Made by a program: the position numbers and the translations under genes. DNA of 64,000 nucleotides from JAPWJZ01 sp966211335 (GTDB lineage Bacteria; Pseudomonadota; Alphaproteobacteria; Micavibrionales; UBA2020), in NCBI GenBank assembly GCA_966211335.1, contig CBIHNF010000001.1, forward strand, positions 1,922,001 to 1,986,000, in the 5' to 3' direction. The notes beneath the pieces are model-generated. The model made no database searches and was not told the origin of the DNA. It saw nothing but the letters and a program-made list of their open reading frames with translations. The stretch's first letter is position 1. Each line of letters starts with the position of its first letter. Shown piece after piece: positions 1-8,782 of the stretch.

Positions 1-223
1 CCTTACAGTCGATCAATAATGCAGCCATTTCCAAAGCCGCTGTACATGAGGGCGTAATAATGGCGCGCGGAGCGCTTAAACGCTCTTCAAACCATTGTTC
101 ACATTTGCGGCTAAATGTCTTCCCACCAGACAGTTGCCGTTTTTCCAAAGCCTGGCCAATATATTCTTTTTCACTGCCTACGAGTGGTGGCCGATTGAAG
201 GGAATGATAATTTGATTGTTCAT
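1..223 (-). CDS. wecE: WecE/RffA-type dTDP-4-amino-4,6-dideoxygalactose transaminase (N-terminal part, runs off the window)
   Basis: Only the first 74 codons lie in the window; the gene continues past base 1. Reading the minus strand from ATG at 223-221 gives a start of the type MNNQIIIPFNRPPLVGSE, then a TPSCTAALEMAALL stretch. Both match my memory of the N-terminus of E. coli WecE, a PLP-dependent DegT/DnrJ/EryC1-family sugar aminotransferase that makes dTDP-Fuc4N for enterobacterial common antigen. The start lies 2 bases after the stop of the upstream wecD-like gene, so the two are almost certainly co-transcribed, in the same order as E. coli wecD-wecE. The catalytic lysine lies outside the window. 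The family is clear; the exact sugar is inferred from the neighbour. Confidence 0.85.
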   Translation of the reverse strand, partial: MNNQIIIPFNRPPLVGSEKEYIGQALEKRQLSGGKTFSRKCEQWFEERLSAPRAIITPSCTAALEMAALLIDCK

Positions 224-225
224 TT

Positions 226-933
226 CTAGAGCCATCGATGAAACGTGTATACGGCTTCCGCAGGTTCAAATCCTAGCCGCTGGCAAACCTTTTGTACGGC
301 AACGTTATTGAGCTGGGTTGAAATTCTGGCCTGTGTGGCCCCAAGGTTAGCAAGAAAAAAAATAGAATACTCAAGTAAAGAACGGTAAATCCCTCTTCGC
401 TGCATGTCAGGGCTTACTGCATTCAGTGGAATGTTTCCATTGCTTTTTAATGTGATAAAGCCCACAACACGTCCCTCGCACTCGGCGACCAGGACGTGGT
501 CAGCAACTGTCTTGGAGACACAGGATTGATATGCCCAATCCGAATAAATATCAGCGCAAGTATCGCGATCAATTCTCTTATCAGAATGATAATGACCGCC
601 AGTATAATTTTGAAAGGCGCTTCGAGAGATTTCTTGGACCCTTAGCTCGTCTCCCGGACGTATTTCCCGGACATGAATATTTTCATTTTTTTGATAACGT
701 TTTTTTGAAAGATCGAGCGATAGCCAGACGATGGTATCCATAAGTCTGCAGCCGCTTTCTTCGAGAGCCTGCGCAACATCAAGACGGTTGACATCACACC
801 GCGCGATTAAAAATTTCACTGCGTGTGAGCGACAGAAGGATTGTAACTCTGGGAGGGTATCTAAAGTTAAGTGTTCAGCACGCGCGCAAACAATCCCAAA
901 ACGAGCAGAATCCGTTTCAGAAATGCTAATCAT
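226..933 (-). CDS. wecD: WecD/RffC-like dTDP-fucosamine N-acetyltransferase (GNAT)
   Basis: A 235-residue protein with a degenerate N-terminal half and a GNAT C-terminal half. The acetyl-CoA loop is seen as NAVSPDMQRRGIYRSLL (about residues 178-194), followed by STQLNNVAVQKVCQRLGF, typical of the last GNAT helix and strand. E. coli WecD has the same two-part architecture and a similar length, and acetylates dTDP-Fuc4N. The wecE start directly downstream (2 bp gap) supports the assignment. Its start overlaps the stop of the upstream GT2 gene by 8 bp, so the three form one minus-strand unit. It could instead be a rimI-like GNAT acting on another 4-amino sugar. Confidence 0.72.
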   Translation of the reverse strand: MISISETDSARFGIVCARAEHLTLDTLPELQSFCRSHAVKFLIARCDVNRLDVAQALEESGCRLMDTIVWLSLDLSKKRYQKNENIHVREIRPGDELRVQEISRSAFQNYTGGHYHSDKRIDRDTCADIYSDWAYQSCVSKTVADHVLVAECEGRVVGFITLKSNGNIPLNAVSPDMQRRGIYRSLLEYSIFFLANLGATQARISTQLNNVAVQKVCQRLGFEPAEAVYTFHRWL

Positions 934-1852
934 TAGTCCTCTCCCGAATAATTCCGAAAGGCTGTCCCATCGAGCGGAAATGAATGCGCGAGAGATACTC
1001 CCCCATGATGCCGAGCGAGAAGAGCTGTACCCCCGAGAAGAGGGAAATCATCGACGCTATAAAGGTAAACCCGGGAACGGCACCACCATGTATAAAATAA
1101 TTTATAAGCACATATAGAAAAATTATTAGACCCAAAAACATAAAAATGAAGCCTGCAAGACTAGCAACCTGCAGCGGGATCGATGAGAATGAGGTGATTA
1201 AATTTATCGCGTGCAATAATAATTTTCGAACATTGTACCCGGAAACGCCGCTGTGCCTCGGCTGGATATCTACGTTTATACTTGAAAAACGGTTCGTCGC
1301 CCACGTCAGTAAAATATCAACGTTTACGAAACGATCTTTATAATCGGCAAATGAGTTACGCAGGATTGTCCTGAACGCCCTGAAAGCACTTATGTTTTGG
1401 GCCTGCTCATATCCCATCAATTGCTGCATTACACATTTCACAGCTCTGGATGAAAAATTACGGGAAAGGCTATGCTTCAATGATGAGGATGTGCCATAAA
1501 CGACGTCGTGACCTTCCTGTAATTTTGTTAAGAGTTTATAAATTTCCTCCGGCGGATGCTGCAGATCATCGTCCATAGTTACAATGTAATCAAATTTTGC
1601 TTCGCGAATTGCCGTGAGCAGGGCGTTGTGTTGTCCATAATTCTTATTAAGGTTAATTCCCTTTATGAAACCATACTTTGCCGCCAGATTTTTAATCACA
1701 GCCCAGCTGTTGTCAGGACTACCGTCGCAAACCATCAAGACTTCGAATTGATCAGCGATACCCGGAAGAGTTTTTGCAAGCCGCTCAGCTAACTCCGGCA
1801 GAATAGCTTCGCTTCTATAAACAGGAATAAGAATGGAAACGCCTGTAAGCAT
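926..1852 (-). CDS. GT2 polyprenyl-phosphate sugar transferase (ArnC/GtrB/DPM1-like)
   Basis: About 308 residues from the chosen ATG at 1852, which has an AGGA Shine-Dalgarno four bases upstream and begins MLTGVSILIPVY, the usual beta-strand start of GT-A enzymes. A longer frame to 2008 exists but would overlap the divergent gtrA gene. Visible features are the nucleotide-binding DGSPDNSW, the metal-binding DDDLQHPPEE and two hydrophobic C-terminal segments, the arrangement of enzymes that load a sugar on undecaprenyl phosphate at the inner membrane. It is first in a minus-strand unit with wecD and wecE, so it probably serves the same glycan. The sugar is unknown. Confidence 0.85.
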   Translation of the reverse strand: MLTGVSILIPVYRSEAILPELAERLAKTLPGIADQFEVLMVCDGSPDNSWAVIKNLAAKYGFIKGINLNKNYGQHNALLTAIREAKFDYIVTMDDDLQHPPEEIYKLLTKLQEGHDVVYGTSSSLKHSLSRNFSSRAVKCVMQQLMGYEQAQNISAFRAFRTILRNSFADYKDRFVNVDILLTWATNRFSSINVDIQPRHSGVSGYNVRKLLLHAINLITSFSSIPLQVASLAGFIFMFLGLIIFLYVLINYFIHGGAVPGFTFIASMISLFSGVQLFSLGIMGEYLSRIHFRSMGQPFGIIRERTND

Positions 1853-1957
1853 CTGATCCTCAAAAAGGCTAATATTTCGCAATATTATCATATCCTGTAT
1901 AAAAAAAATCATTATTCCGAGTATACTATTTTTTGTGGAAGCCATAGCGGATAAGTA

Positions 1958-2371
1958 ATGCCAAATCGTCTGTTCCAAGCTCTGAAGAAAAATAATTCTC
2001 AAACACAATTTTTACGTTTTGTTCTTGTTGGAATTACCGTCAATGTTTTACTTTATGTTATCTACATTGAGCTTACTTCCTCCGGTTTAGGTCCGAAAAT
2101 CTCAGCATCCGTAATTTATTTTTTCGGGATTGCCATCAATTTTTTTGCGCATAAGAAAGTCACCTTCGCAAACACCCTGTCAAATAAACAGCAGTGGCTG
2201 CCATTCATCGCATTGAGCCTGTCGGTTTATGCAATCAATATAGCCGGGCTTTATGTTTTGGTCGACAAATTACATTTGACGCATCAGATAGTGCAGGGTT
2301 TTATGATCGTTGTCTGCGCTTTCATTTCTTTTACAGTTCAGAAAATAGCCATTTTTAAAGTTGGTAAATAA
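1958..2371 (+). CDS. GtrA-family membrane protein (putative lipid-linked sugar flippase)
   Basis: A 137-residue protein with four predicted membrane segments. Family marks are FLRFVLVGITVNVLLYVIY near the N-terminus and NFFAHKKVTF in the middle; GtrA proteins usually show a conserved N-x-x-x-x-K/R-x-x-T/W-F pattern there. GtrA proteins are thought to flip polyprenyl-phosphate sugars made by GT2 partners. Here the GT2 partner is divergent, about 105 bp away, rather than in the same operon. The stop overlaps the next gene's ATG by one base (TAATG), so the large membrane protein downstream is translationally coupled. Confidence 0.85.
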   Translation: MPNRLFQALKKNNSQTQFLRFVLVGITVNVLLYVIYIELTSSGLGPKISASVIYFFGIAINFFAHKKVTFANTLSNKQQWLPFIALSLSVYAINIAGLYVLVDKLHLTHQIVQGFMIVVCAFISFTVQKIAIFKVGK

Positions 2372-3927
2372 TGAACAAAGAAATTTCCTACAATGGTTGG
2401 CTGATAAGCGCTTGTTTTTTAACGCTATGGGGAATTCTTTTAACTCCTCTGCTTTCAGTTCAGCATCCTCAGGCAATTGATCTAATAAATCACCTTGCGC
2501 GACAATACGTGCGCGCGCAAATCCCCGTAAATCAGGTACTATCGAATATATACGTCTTTAAATGGATCATTGTTCCAGATCTTGCAATCGACCTATTTGT
2601 CGCGCCATTGCAACATTTTTTCTCAATTTATGACTGTGGAAGAATACTTATCGCGATGATCATCACCCTCTGGTCATTGGCCCCACTAGTATTGCATCGC
2701 GCCCTGTGGGGACGTTGGAATCTATGGCCATTATTGGCCCTGATGGTGGTTTATAATGGTAATTTGACCTGGGGATTTGCGGCTTATCTTTTGACTTCCG
2801 CCTGCGCGGTCATTGCGTTTTCCAGCTGGGTGCTAACTGAGAAATTTTCAAGTATTATTCGTCTAACAATATTCGCGCCAATCGCTTTTGGACTCTATTG
2901 CGGGCATCTTATTGCATTCGGTATCTTTGGCGTCTTAGTTTCTTGCTATGAACTCACGAGATTAATTGAAGCGAACCGGCTATCGGCAAGGGAGATGGTT
3001 AATACTCTCGTTTTTCTCCTGCCACTATTTCTTCCTGAAATCCTACACTTTCTTTATCTGAACATTGTTCTGCCACCTGCACACGGAACTCATACAGTTA
3101 TGTTTTCGTGGCCCGACAGGCTTATGACGTTATTATCTCCTTTCGTCGATGGCGTGACGACAGCCGGTGACGAAGTTCATACGCAAGTCGCGATTTTCAA
3201 CATGCTATTTCTGGGTTGCGTTGTAGGCTGGCTGGCGCTTAACGGTAAAATAAAATTACATTCCCGAATGTTAATCGCAATTTTAATTTTGTTTTTTGTG
3301 GCAGGGATTATGCCCCCGAAGTTTATCGGGGTCAGCTTTACCCATCTTAGGCTGCCATTCGTCGTTTTGTCTCTTTTTCTAGCATCTATAAAAGTGGAAA
3401 AAATAAATCAATGGAGCGGAGTAGCCATTTCAGCGGTATTCGCGGCATTGATTTTTACACGGGTGGAGCAAATCAAAACTAACTGGATGATTTACGATCG
3501 CCAGTCGGAAGAGTTTATTACCAAAACTTCAAGAATTAAGCCGGGAGATAAAGTACTCGTGACGAATAATCGCTATCCCGCATCTTACGTAGAGCACTAT
3601 CATACTGCATCTCTGCTGGTTATTGAGAATAACGCTTTTATACCGAATCTATTCTCAGGGACGCACGTTTTTCATGCCAAAGGGGATTATCTGAGGTTGT
3701 CGCCAGCGACAGCTACGCATCCACTGAATGCGGCGCTACTCCAAATTGCCCTTGAGGGCAAAAATCCAAAACTCTATGAACCTGATTATAGTTATTGGAA
3801 AACATGGTGGAAAGATTACGATTACGTTGTCGCGTATCAGCCGTCGGGTGAGAAAAATTTCTACCCCAAACAACTAGACATTGTCACGGAAGGCTCTTTC
3901 TTCACTTTGTATAAAGTGAAGAAGTAA
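2371..3927 (+). CDS. Polytopic membrane protein of unknown function, possibly a GT-C-like glycosyltransferase
   Basis: 518 residues. Roughly ten hydrophobic segments fill residues 10-370, followed by a soluble C-terminal part of about 150 residues rich in aromatic residues. An acidic pair in QAIDLINHLARQY (about residues 35-47) in the first loop after the first membrane segment recalls GT-C enzymes that use lipid-linked sugars, but no family signature is certain. The start overlaps the gtrA stop by one base, suggesting one transcript and a role in transferring the sugar flipped by GtrA. The gene is AT-rich compared with the housekeeping genes downstream. Its stop abuts the stop of the convergent methyltransferase. 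Confidence 0.7.
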   Translation: MNKEISYNGWLISACFLTLWGILLTPLLSVQHPQAIDLINHLARQYVRAQIPVNQVLSNIYVFKWIIVPDLAIDLFVAPLQHFFSIYDCGRILIAMIITLWSLAPLVLHRALWGRWNLWPLLALMVVYNGNLTWGFAAYLLTSACAVIAFSSWVLTEKFSSIIRLTIFAPIAFGLYCGHLIAFGIFGVLVSCYELTRLIEANRLSAREMVNTLVFLLPLFLPEILHFLYLNIVLPPAHGTHTVMFSWPDRLMTLLSPFVDGVTTAGDEVHTQVAIFNMLFLGCVVGWLALNGKIKLHSRMLIAILILFFVAGIMPPKFIGVSFTHLRLPFVVLSLFLASIKVEKINQWSGVAISAVFAALIFTRVEQIKTNWMIYDRQSEEFITKTSRIKPGDKVLVTNNRYPASYVEHYHTASLLVIENNAFIPNLFSGTHVFHAKGDYLRLSPATATHPLNAALLQIALEGKNPKLYEPDYSYWKTWWKDYDYVVAYQPSGEKNFYPKQLDIVTEGSFFTLYKVKK

Positions 3928-4800
3928 TTATTTTTTTCTACCAATTACAAGCCGTGACCCGCCAGCAGGGAAACGCACGCCCAGTTTGAGTAGTCCGATT
4001 TCTATTTTTGAAATAGCAAAAAGAATTGTATTTATAGCTTTAGGTATTTGAAGGCCTGTGGGTAAACCGTTACCTTCATTTCGGCGGTTAAACATCAATC
4101 TTTGAATGAACATGAGGGGCAGTAAAACCGAAACAAAAGAAGTGGAATATTCTATTTCAAATCCTGCTTGCACCATTTTTTTCTGCAGTTCCTTAGGTGA
4201 ATAGCGACGCTTATGATACGCACGTTCGTCTTCTACGCTCCACATAAAGGGATGTTGCGGCACGGTAAAAATAACGCCGCCACCGGGTTTCAAAGCCCGA
4301 AAAATCTCAGCTAAAGCGAGCTCATCCTCTTGAATGTGTTCCAGGCAATCGAACGCGCCAATTACATCAAACTCTGAACTGAATGGGATGTTTCTTGCGT
4401 CCATCTGGTAGAAGGTGACTTGATCAGTTAGCCTGCGTTTTGCAATCGAAAGGCCTTGATAAAATATTTCAGTGCCGGTCAATTTTAGGTTAGGCAAGGC
4501 CCGATTAATACCTAAAAGTACATAACCCGTGCCGGCCCCTACCTCCATAAAATTTGATGCCGATGCAAAATGTTTTTTAAGCAGCCAGACAATTATCAGG
4601 TTGCGACAACGAAACCAAAAATTGCCAGCTTCTGCCTGATAGAGACTTTGGAAGGCGGCAGGGTCAAAAAGGTTATTTTCTTCTGCTAGTTTCGGTGAGA
4701 AAAGGACGAAGTCATCCTTTATTAAGGGGCGCCAAGAACATACGGGGCAGCACCATTCGGGTAAGTCAAAAGCATATGCGCAGGAGAGACATTTTTTCAT
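3928..4800 (-). CDS. Class I SAM-dependent methyltransferase with N-terminal zinc ribbon
   Basis: About 290 residues from ATG 4800; a longer frame to 4905 adds 35 unconvincing residues. From this start, cysteines at 4, 7, 18 and 21 form a CxxC...CxxC zinc ribbon. The SAM-binding motif I is MEVGAGTGYVLLG, with an acidic post-motif (GTEIF) and the Methyltransf_11-type FDVIGAFDCLEHI and LKPGGGVIFTVPQ blocks. A hydrophobic stretch (FVSVLLPLMFIQRLMF) near the C-terminus suggests membrane association. Its place between glycosyltransferase genes suggests action on a sugar or lipid-linked glycan; the substrate is unknown. It is convergent with the upstream membrane protein, the two stops abutting. 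Confidence 0.8.
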   Translation of the reverse strand: MKKCLSCAYAFDLPEWCCPVCSWRPLIKDDFVLFSPKLAEENNLFDPAAFQSLYQAEAGNFWFRCRNLIIVWLLKKHFASASNFMEVGAGTGYVLLGINRALPNLKLTGTEIFYQGLSIAKRRLTDQVTFYQMDARNIPFSSEFDVIGAFDCLEHIQEDELALAEIFRALKPGGGVIFTVPQHPFMWSVEDERAYHKRRYSPKELQKKMVQAGFEIEYSTSFVSVLLPLMFIQRLMFNRRNEGNGLPTGLQIPKAINTILFAISKIEIGLLKLGVRFPAGGSRLVIGRKK

Positions 4801-5038
4801 CCCGTAATTAGGGATTTCAGTACAGCTGAAGTCAAGTATAAAACCTGTAACTGCCGCCGATCTGGGATCATATGGCTCGGACTGTATGAGGACTAGTTCG
4901 AGCAAAATATGACTTTTCTTAAATGTACCTTAAGAAAAAGACTTTAAATATTAATGGCTTGTCGTTTTCTTGATTTTCGCTCAGCCAGGCTTAAGCTTCG
5001 ACACTTAAGTTAAATCTTGCAAATCAGGATGTCAGAAG

Positions 5039-6031
5039 ATGAGCATTATTTATAACACCCCCATAAAATCAAGCTTCCATATCGCGACATTAACAATTTT
5101 GATCCCTGCCTACAACGAAGGCAAGGCGATCAGCCAGGTTTTGCAGGAAATCGATCAATATCTCGCAAATTTGAAAAATATTAAATGCACTATCCTTGTT
5201 GTCGATGATGGCAGCCGTGATGATACTGCGCTTAAAGCGTACGGTGCGCCTTGCCGTACTTCAGTCGAAGTCTTGCGCTTATCGCGCAATTTTGGCAAGG
5301 AGGCGGCAATGACGGCCGGGCTGCAAAATGTAGAGACAGATGCTGCCGTCATCATGGATGCGGACGGCCAACATCCCCCGGAAATGATCACATCATTTGT
5401 ACAGCAGGCTGCTCTGGGATACGACATTGTTTACGCGAGGCGTTCCTCGCGTGCGACAGATTCATGGCTGCGGCGAACCTTGAGCGTCTTCTATTACAAA
5501 GTCATTCTGCAGAATAACCCCTTCATAGAACCGAATGCCGGAGATTTCCGGCTGATGACGCGACCTGTGATTGATGCATTGAATAGCTTGCCCGAAAGAA
5601 ACCGGTTTATGAAGGGTCTGTTCAACTGGGTTGGATTTAAGAAATTTGCTCTCGACTATGAACCAAGGCAACGTGTCGCGGATCATTCAAAGTTTTCTTT
5701 CCTCTCCCTGTTTAGGTTCGGCTTGCTTGGGATTGTATCGTTTTCTACGGTTCCTTTGCGCTTTATCAGCTTGCTGGGTTTCTGTGTTGCGGCGCTCGCC
5801 ATGTTCTACGGATTTTTCACGGCGATACGTACCTTAGTATTTGGGATTGATACGCCGGGCTGGGCCACTTTGACGGTTGGCATGATGCTCCTGAGTGGCA
5901 TCCAGCTTATCGCCATTGGAGTCGTGGGCGAGTATATAGGTCAGATATTTACGGAAGTTAAAAACAGGCCAGCATACATTATCGCTGAAAAATTAAAAAA
6001 TTCTCGCGGCGCCGTGCGTCAGGCTGCCTGA
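5039..6031 (+). CDS. GT2 polyprenyl-phosphate sugar transferase (ArnC/GtrB-like), second copy
   Basis: 330 residues. The GT-A fold shows LTILIPAYNEGKAI, VVDDGSRDDT and the DXD-type MDADGQHPPEM. A middle GDFRLM motif, typical of the GtrB/DPM1-like group, and two C-terminal membrane segments follow. It should transfer a sugar from a nucleotide donor to undecaprenyl phosphate. It heads a three-gene operon with gtrA (TGATG overlap at 6031) and a YdjC-like deacetylase (ATGA overlap at 6462). This is the second GT2 plus GtrA set in 5 kb and diverges clearly from the first in sequence, so it is more likely a different specificity than a recent duplication. Confidence 0.87.
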   Translation: MSIIYNTPIKSSFHIATLTILIPAYNEGKAISQVLQEIDQYLANLKNIKCTILVVDDGSRDDTALKAYGAPCRTSVEVLRLSRNFGKEAAMTAGLQNVETDAAVIMDADGQHPPEMITSFVQQAALGYDIVYARRSSRATDSWLRRTLSVFYYKVILQNNPFIEPNAGDFRLMTRPVIDALNSLPERNRFMKGLFNWVGFKKFALDYEPRQRVADHSKFSFLSLFRFGLLGIVSFSTVPLRFISLLGFCVAALAMFYGFFTAIRTLVFGIDTPGWATLTVGMMLLSGIQLIAIGVVGEYIGQIFTEVKNRPAYIIAEKLKNSRGAVRQAA

Positions 6032-6465
6032 TGCGTGACCATTTTTTAAGTTTCTTTTCATCCGGCGCGATGCCTCCTCTCGTTCTAAGGCTTTCGCGCT
6101 TTGCGGCCGTAGGCGGCGCTGCGGCCTTGACGCATTGGACGGTAGTCACGGCTATCGTGACGGCGACAAAAGATAATCCCTTGTATGTCAATGTGCTGGG
6201 CTTCCTTATTGCTCTTTCTGTAAGTTACATGGGCCATAAAAACTGGACGTTTGGCGCGGAAGAAAAAAATCATAAGGATACGTTACCTAAGTTTTTCGTT
6301 GTCGCCATCGCCGGATTTTTAATAAATGAAGCGTCTCTTGCGTTTCTTTATCAGAGCTTAAAAATTGATTATCGCGTTAGTCTGTTTTTCGCGATCGCTG
6401 TCGCGGCGGCGAGTACATATGTCTTCTCATCTATCTGGGCATTCTCTAAAACGCGCACTTCATGA
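6031..6465 (+). CDS. GtrA-family membrane protein, second copy
   Basis: 144 residues with four hydrophobic segments. LSRFAAVGGAAALTHWTVV and the central VSYMGHKNWTFG are the GtrA family marks, the latter matching the N-x-x-x-x-K-x-W/T-F pattern of the first copy. It overlaps the GT2 stop by one base and the next start by four, so all three are coupled. It probably flips the lipid-linked sugar made by the preceding GT2 enzyme. Confidence 0.87.
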   Translation: MRDHFLSFFSSGAMPPLVLRLSRFAAVGGAAALTHWTVVTAIVTATKDNPLYVNVLGFLIALSVSYMGHKNWTFGAEEKNHKDTLPKFFVVAIAGFLINEASLAFLYQSLKIDYRVSLFFAIAVAAASTYVFSSIWAFSKTRTS

Positions 6466-7184
6466 CAATCCTATGTGCTGACGATTTTGGCCTCACCCAA
6501 GGTATATCCGACGGCATAATTGAACTTGGCGCATGCGGCGCTATTCAAGTGACAAGTGTAATGACGGAGGCAGCATATGTCAGGGGCCGGAAAAATGCGC
6601 TTCTGGATGTTGGCCTTTCTCTTGGATTACATTTCAATTTAACCCATGCGTTTTCTGAGCCTACTTTTGGTCTTCGTCGTCTCATGGCCGCGCGCCAATT
6701 GCCGACCACTGAGCGTGATGCAATACTCCAAAGACTGCGCCAGCAGCTAGACTGCTTTGAAGTTATTTTCAAGGCTCCGCCCGATTTTATCGATGGCCAT
6801 CAGCATGTTCATTGTTTTCCTAGCATACGGGGAATTTTTCTAGAGGAATTGGCAATGCGATATTCCTTAGGTCAGCGGCCTTGGATACGCCAAGTTGGCG
6901 GCGCTAGCTTTATGCCAGGCGCGGCGATCAAGGGACGTATTATCTCGTTCATGAATATTGGATTTAAAGATGATTGCATCAAGTCCGGATTTAAGACCAA
7001 TGATACTTTTGCTGGCATTTATGGCTTCTCTCCAGAAGCGGACTACGGTAGTTTTCTGAAGCGATGGATGCAGAGGCCGGATACACTTATTATGTGCCAT
7101 CCGTCAAAAACTATAGAAGCTGGTGACGCGATTTCAAAAGCGCGCTACAACGAATATTCAATGCTTAAATTGCACTCCGTTTAA
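6462..7184 (+). CDS. YdjC/ChbG-family carbohydrate deacetylase
   Basis: 240 residues. The N-terminal ILCADDFGLTQGI supplies the metal-binding aspartates, and DFIDGHQHVHCFP supplies the metal-binding histidines; both are hallmarks of the YdjC fold (ChbG, HpnK). Members remove N-acetyl groups from sugars such as chitooligosaccharides or hopanoid-linked GlcNAc. Here it is translated from an ATGA overlap with gtrA, in an operon with a GT2 enzyme. A likely job is deacetylating a lipid-linked amino sugar, which would give a positively charged surface modification. That substrate is inference. Ends 6 bp before the convergent ArnT-like gene. Confidence 0.85.
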   Translation: MTILCADDFGLTQGISDGIIELGACGAIQVTSVMTEAAYVRGRKNALLDVGLSLGLHFNLTHAFSEPTFGLRRLMAARQLPTTERDAILQRLRQQLDCFEVIFKAPPDFIDGHQHVHCFPSIRGIFLEELAMRYSLGQRPWIRQVGGASFMPGAAIKGRIISFMNIGFKDDCIKSGFKTNDTFAGIYGFSPEADYGSFLKRWMQRPDTLIMCHPSKTIEAGDAISKARYNEYSMLKLHSV

Positions 7185-7190
7185 GCATTT

Positions 7191-8654
7191 TCAGTTCTTC
7201 TCTTCAAGAAGCAGGCGTCTGTCGCCTTTCATTTTTTCTTCATAGATTACTGTAAATTGCTTCTGAACCTCCGGCGGCATACGAGTTAAGTCCTGTTTGC
7301 GGGTCACGATATAATCTTGCGTCGTGTTTCCAACAAGAGACTGCAGCGTTTTCGGATCCTGGGTGCTGACGGCGCGGCCTGCCGAATAGAATGCCGCCGA
7401 TAGTTCGCGGCGGTAATTCCAGTAAATTAGGTGACTATTCAGGCTTGGTTTTGCGGCTTGCCAATGCGCAATCATTGACCTGTCACTGCGATCAACGAGT
7501 TCCGGCAAAAATCTGTAAGCGGTGGTAATGCCTATACCGACGACGGCGGCAAGGGCTGCCAAAGCTAACATTCTGTTTTGTATAATTGGCCAACTTCGAC
7601 GGTTCATAAGCTCTACGAGCAAAAGCGTGAAACCCGGCAGGGGCGGCAGGCAGTATGGCCAGATGATATTGGCGGAGAAGGTGAAGAAAATGGAAATCGA
7701 AAATACCCAAAGCATCAAGAAAAGCACCCAGCCGTCACTTTCCTGAACATACTGGCGGAGCTTAGACCTTTCCTTCAAAATGTAGTATGCAAAAACCGGC
7801 GACCAGGGGAAAAAGCCGAAGAGGATGAAACCCCACACGGTTCCATAGGGATAAGAATGCGCGCTGCCGTAGCGGTCGCCTTTCCAGCCCGAGACGAGAA
7901 AGCGGTCGATATTCTCACCGATGATGAAGTAATTCAGGAAACCTGGTGTGCGCATTTCGGCAAGGTAGTACCAAGGGCCGGCGATGAAGATGACGATACA
8001 GCAGCCGATGATCCAGGGGAAATTTCGCCATAGCGCGAGCCAGTCTTTGCGCAGCAGCACCCAGAAAAAAATCGGCATTGCGGGCAAAATAAGCGTTACC
8101 GGTCCTTTCGCGAGCAAACCGAGCCCGCATGCAATGAAAAAGACATAGCTTGAGATTTTACACTGTCTTGTCTGCGCGTGCCAGAAGGACAAAAGGATAA
8201 GAGTTGTGCAAAATACGAAAGCTGTGTCTGTCATGACCGTGCCAGCGCAAATGAAAAACCCGAAGCTGGAACACAGGATGAGGGCCGCCCATAGCCCGAT
8301 GGTGCGGCCGTAGCGTAAATGCGCAGTATAGCCAACCATCGCGGCAATCGCCGCAGAAAGCAGCAATGCCGGCAGGCGCACAGCCAGTTCGTTCACGCCA
8401 AAAAGCAGCATGGAGCCGGCCGAAAGCCAGGTCGAAAGCGGCGGCTTGGCGAGGAAGGGGATATTATAGTCCTGAAATAGCGTGACCCAGTTATTAAGCT
8501 CAAGCATTTTGCGGGCGATTTCGCCATATCGCGCTTCGGTAATTTCATTCAGAGGTATATAAGACATCCCCAGCAATCGAGAAGCCAAAAGAGCTAAAAA
8601 GATATACCAGAGGTATTTTACTTCGAATTTCTCGGCCGGTGCGCTGGTGGTCAA
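7191..8654 (-). CDS. ArnT-like GT39 membrane glycosyltransferase
   Basis: A PMT/ArnT-family enzyme with a first periplasmic loop NEITEARYGEIARKML, which holds the acidic and arginine residues that bind the lipid-phosphate donor, and about a dozen membrane segments. I chose the TTG at 8654 (487 residues) because GGGAG sits seven bases upstream and the protein then starts just before the first membrane segment; the ATG at 8717 adds 21 residues without a clear ribosome site. ArnT moves aminoarabinose from undecaprenyl phosphate to lipid A. With a GT2 enzyme, a GtrA and a YdjC deacetylase next door (convergent), it may complete a lipid A or glycan modification route. No arnA/arnB is visible. Confidence 0.82.
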   Translation of the reverse strand: MTTSAPAEKFEVKYLWYIFLALLASRLLGMSYIPLNEITEARYGEIARKMLELNNWVTLFQDYNIPFLAKPPLSTWLSAGSMLLFGVNELAVRLPALLLSAAIAAMVGYTAHLRYGRTIGLWAALILCSSFGFFICAGTVMTDTAFVFCTTLILLSFWHAQTRQCKISSYVFFIACGLGLLAKGPVTLILPAMPIFFWVLLRKDWLALWRNFPWIIGCCIVIFIAGPWYYLAEMRTPGFLNYFIIGENIDRFLVSGWKGDRYGSAHSYPYGTVWGFILFGFFPWSPVFAYYILKERSKLRQYVQESDGWVLFLMLWVFSISIFFTFSANIIWPYCLPPLPGFTLLLVELMNRRSWPIIQNRMLALAALAAVVGIGITTAYRFLPELVDRSDRSMIAHWQAAKPSLNSHLIYWNYRRELSAAFYSAGRAVSTQDPKTLQSLVGNTTQDYIVTRKQDLTRMPPEVQKQFTVIYEEKMKGDRRLLLEEKN

Positions 8655-8782
8655 TTTATTTCTCCCAAATGCGGCACAAAATCTATTTCCCGAAAATGAA
8701 GGGTAACTTAAGCGCACTATTGGAGTCGGGTTTAAAAAGAGCCTAAACTAACTCTGTTGATGATTGAAAAGGATGGTGTGCG

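Noticed and set aside
926..2008. Longer GT2 reading frame starting at 2008
   Set aside because: The first 52 residues overlap the divergent gtrA gene and are not glycosyltransferase-like; ATG 1852 has a proper ribosome site.
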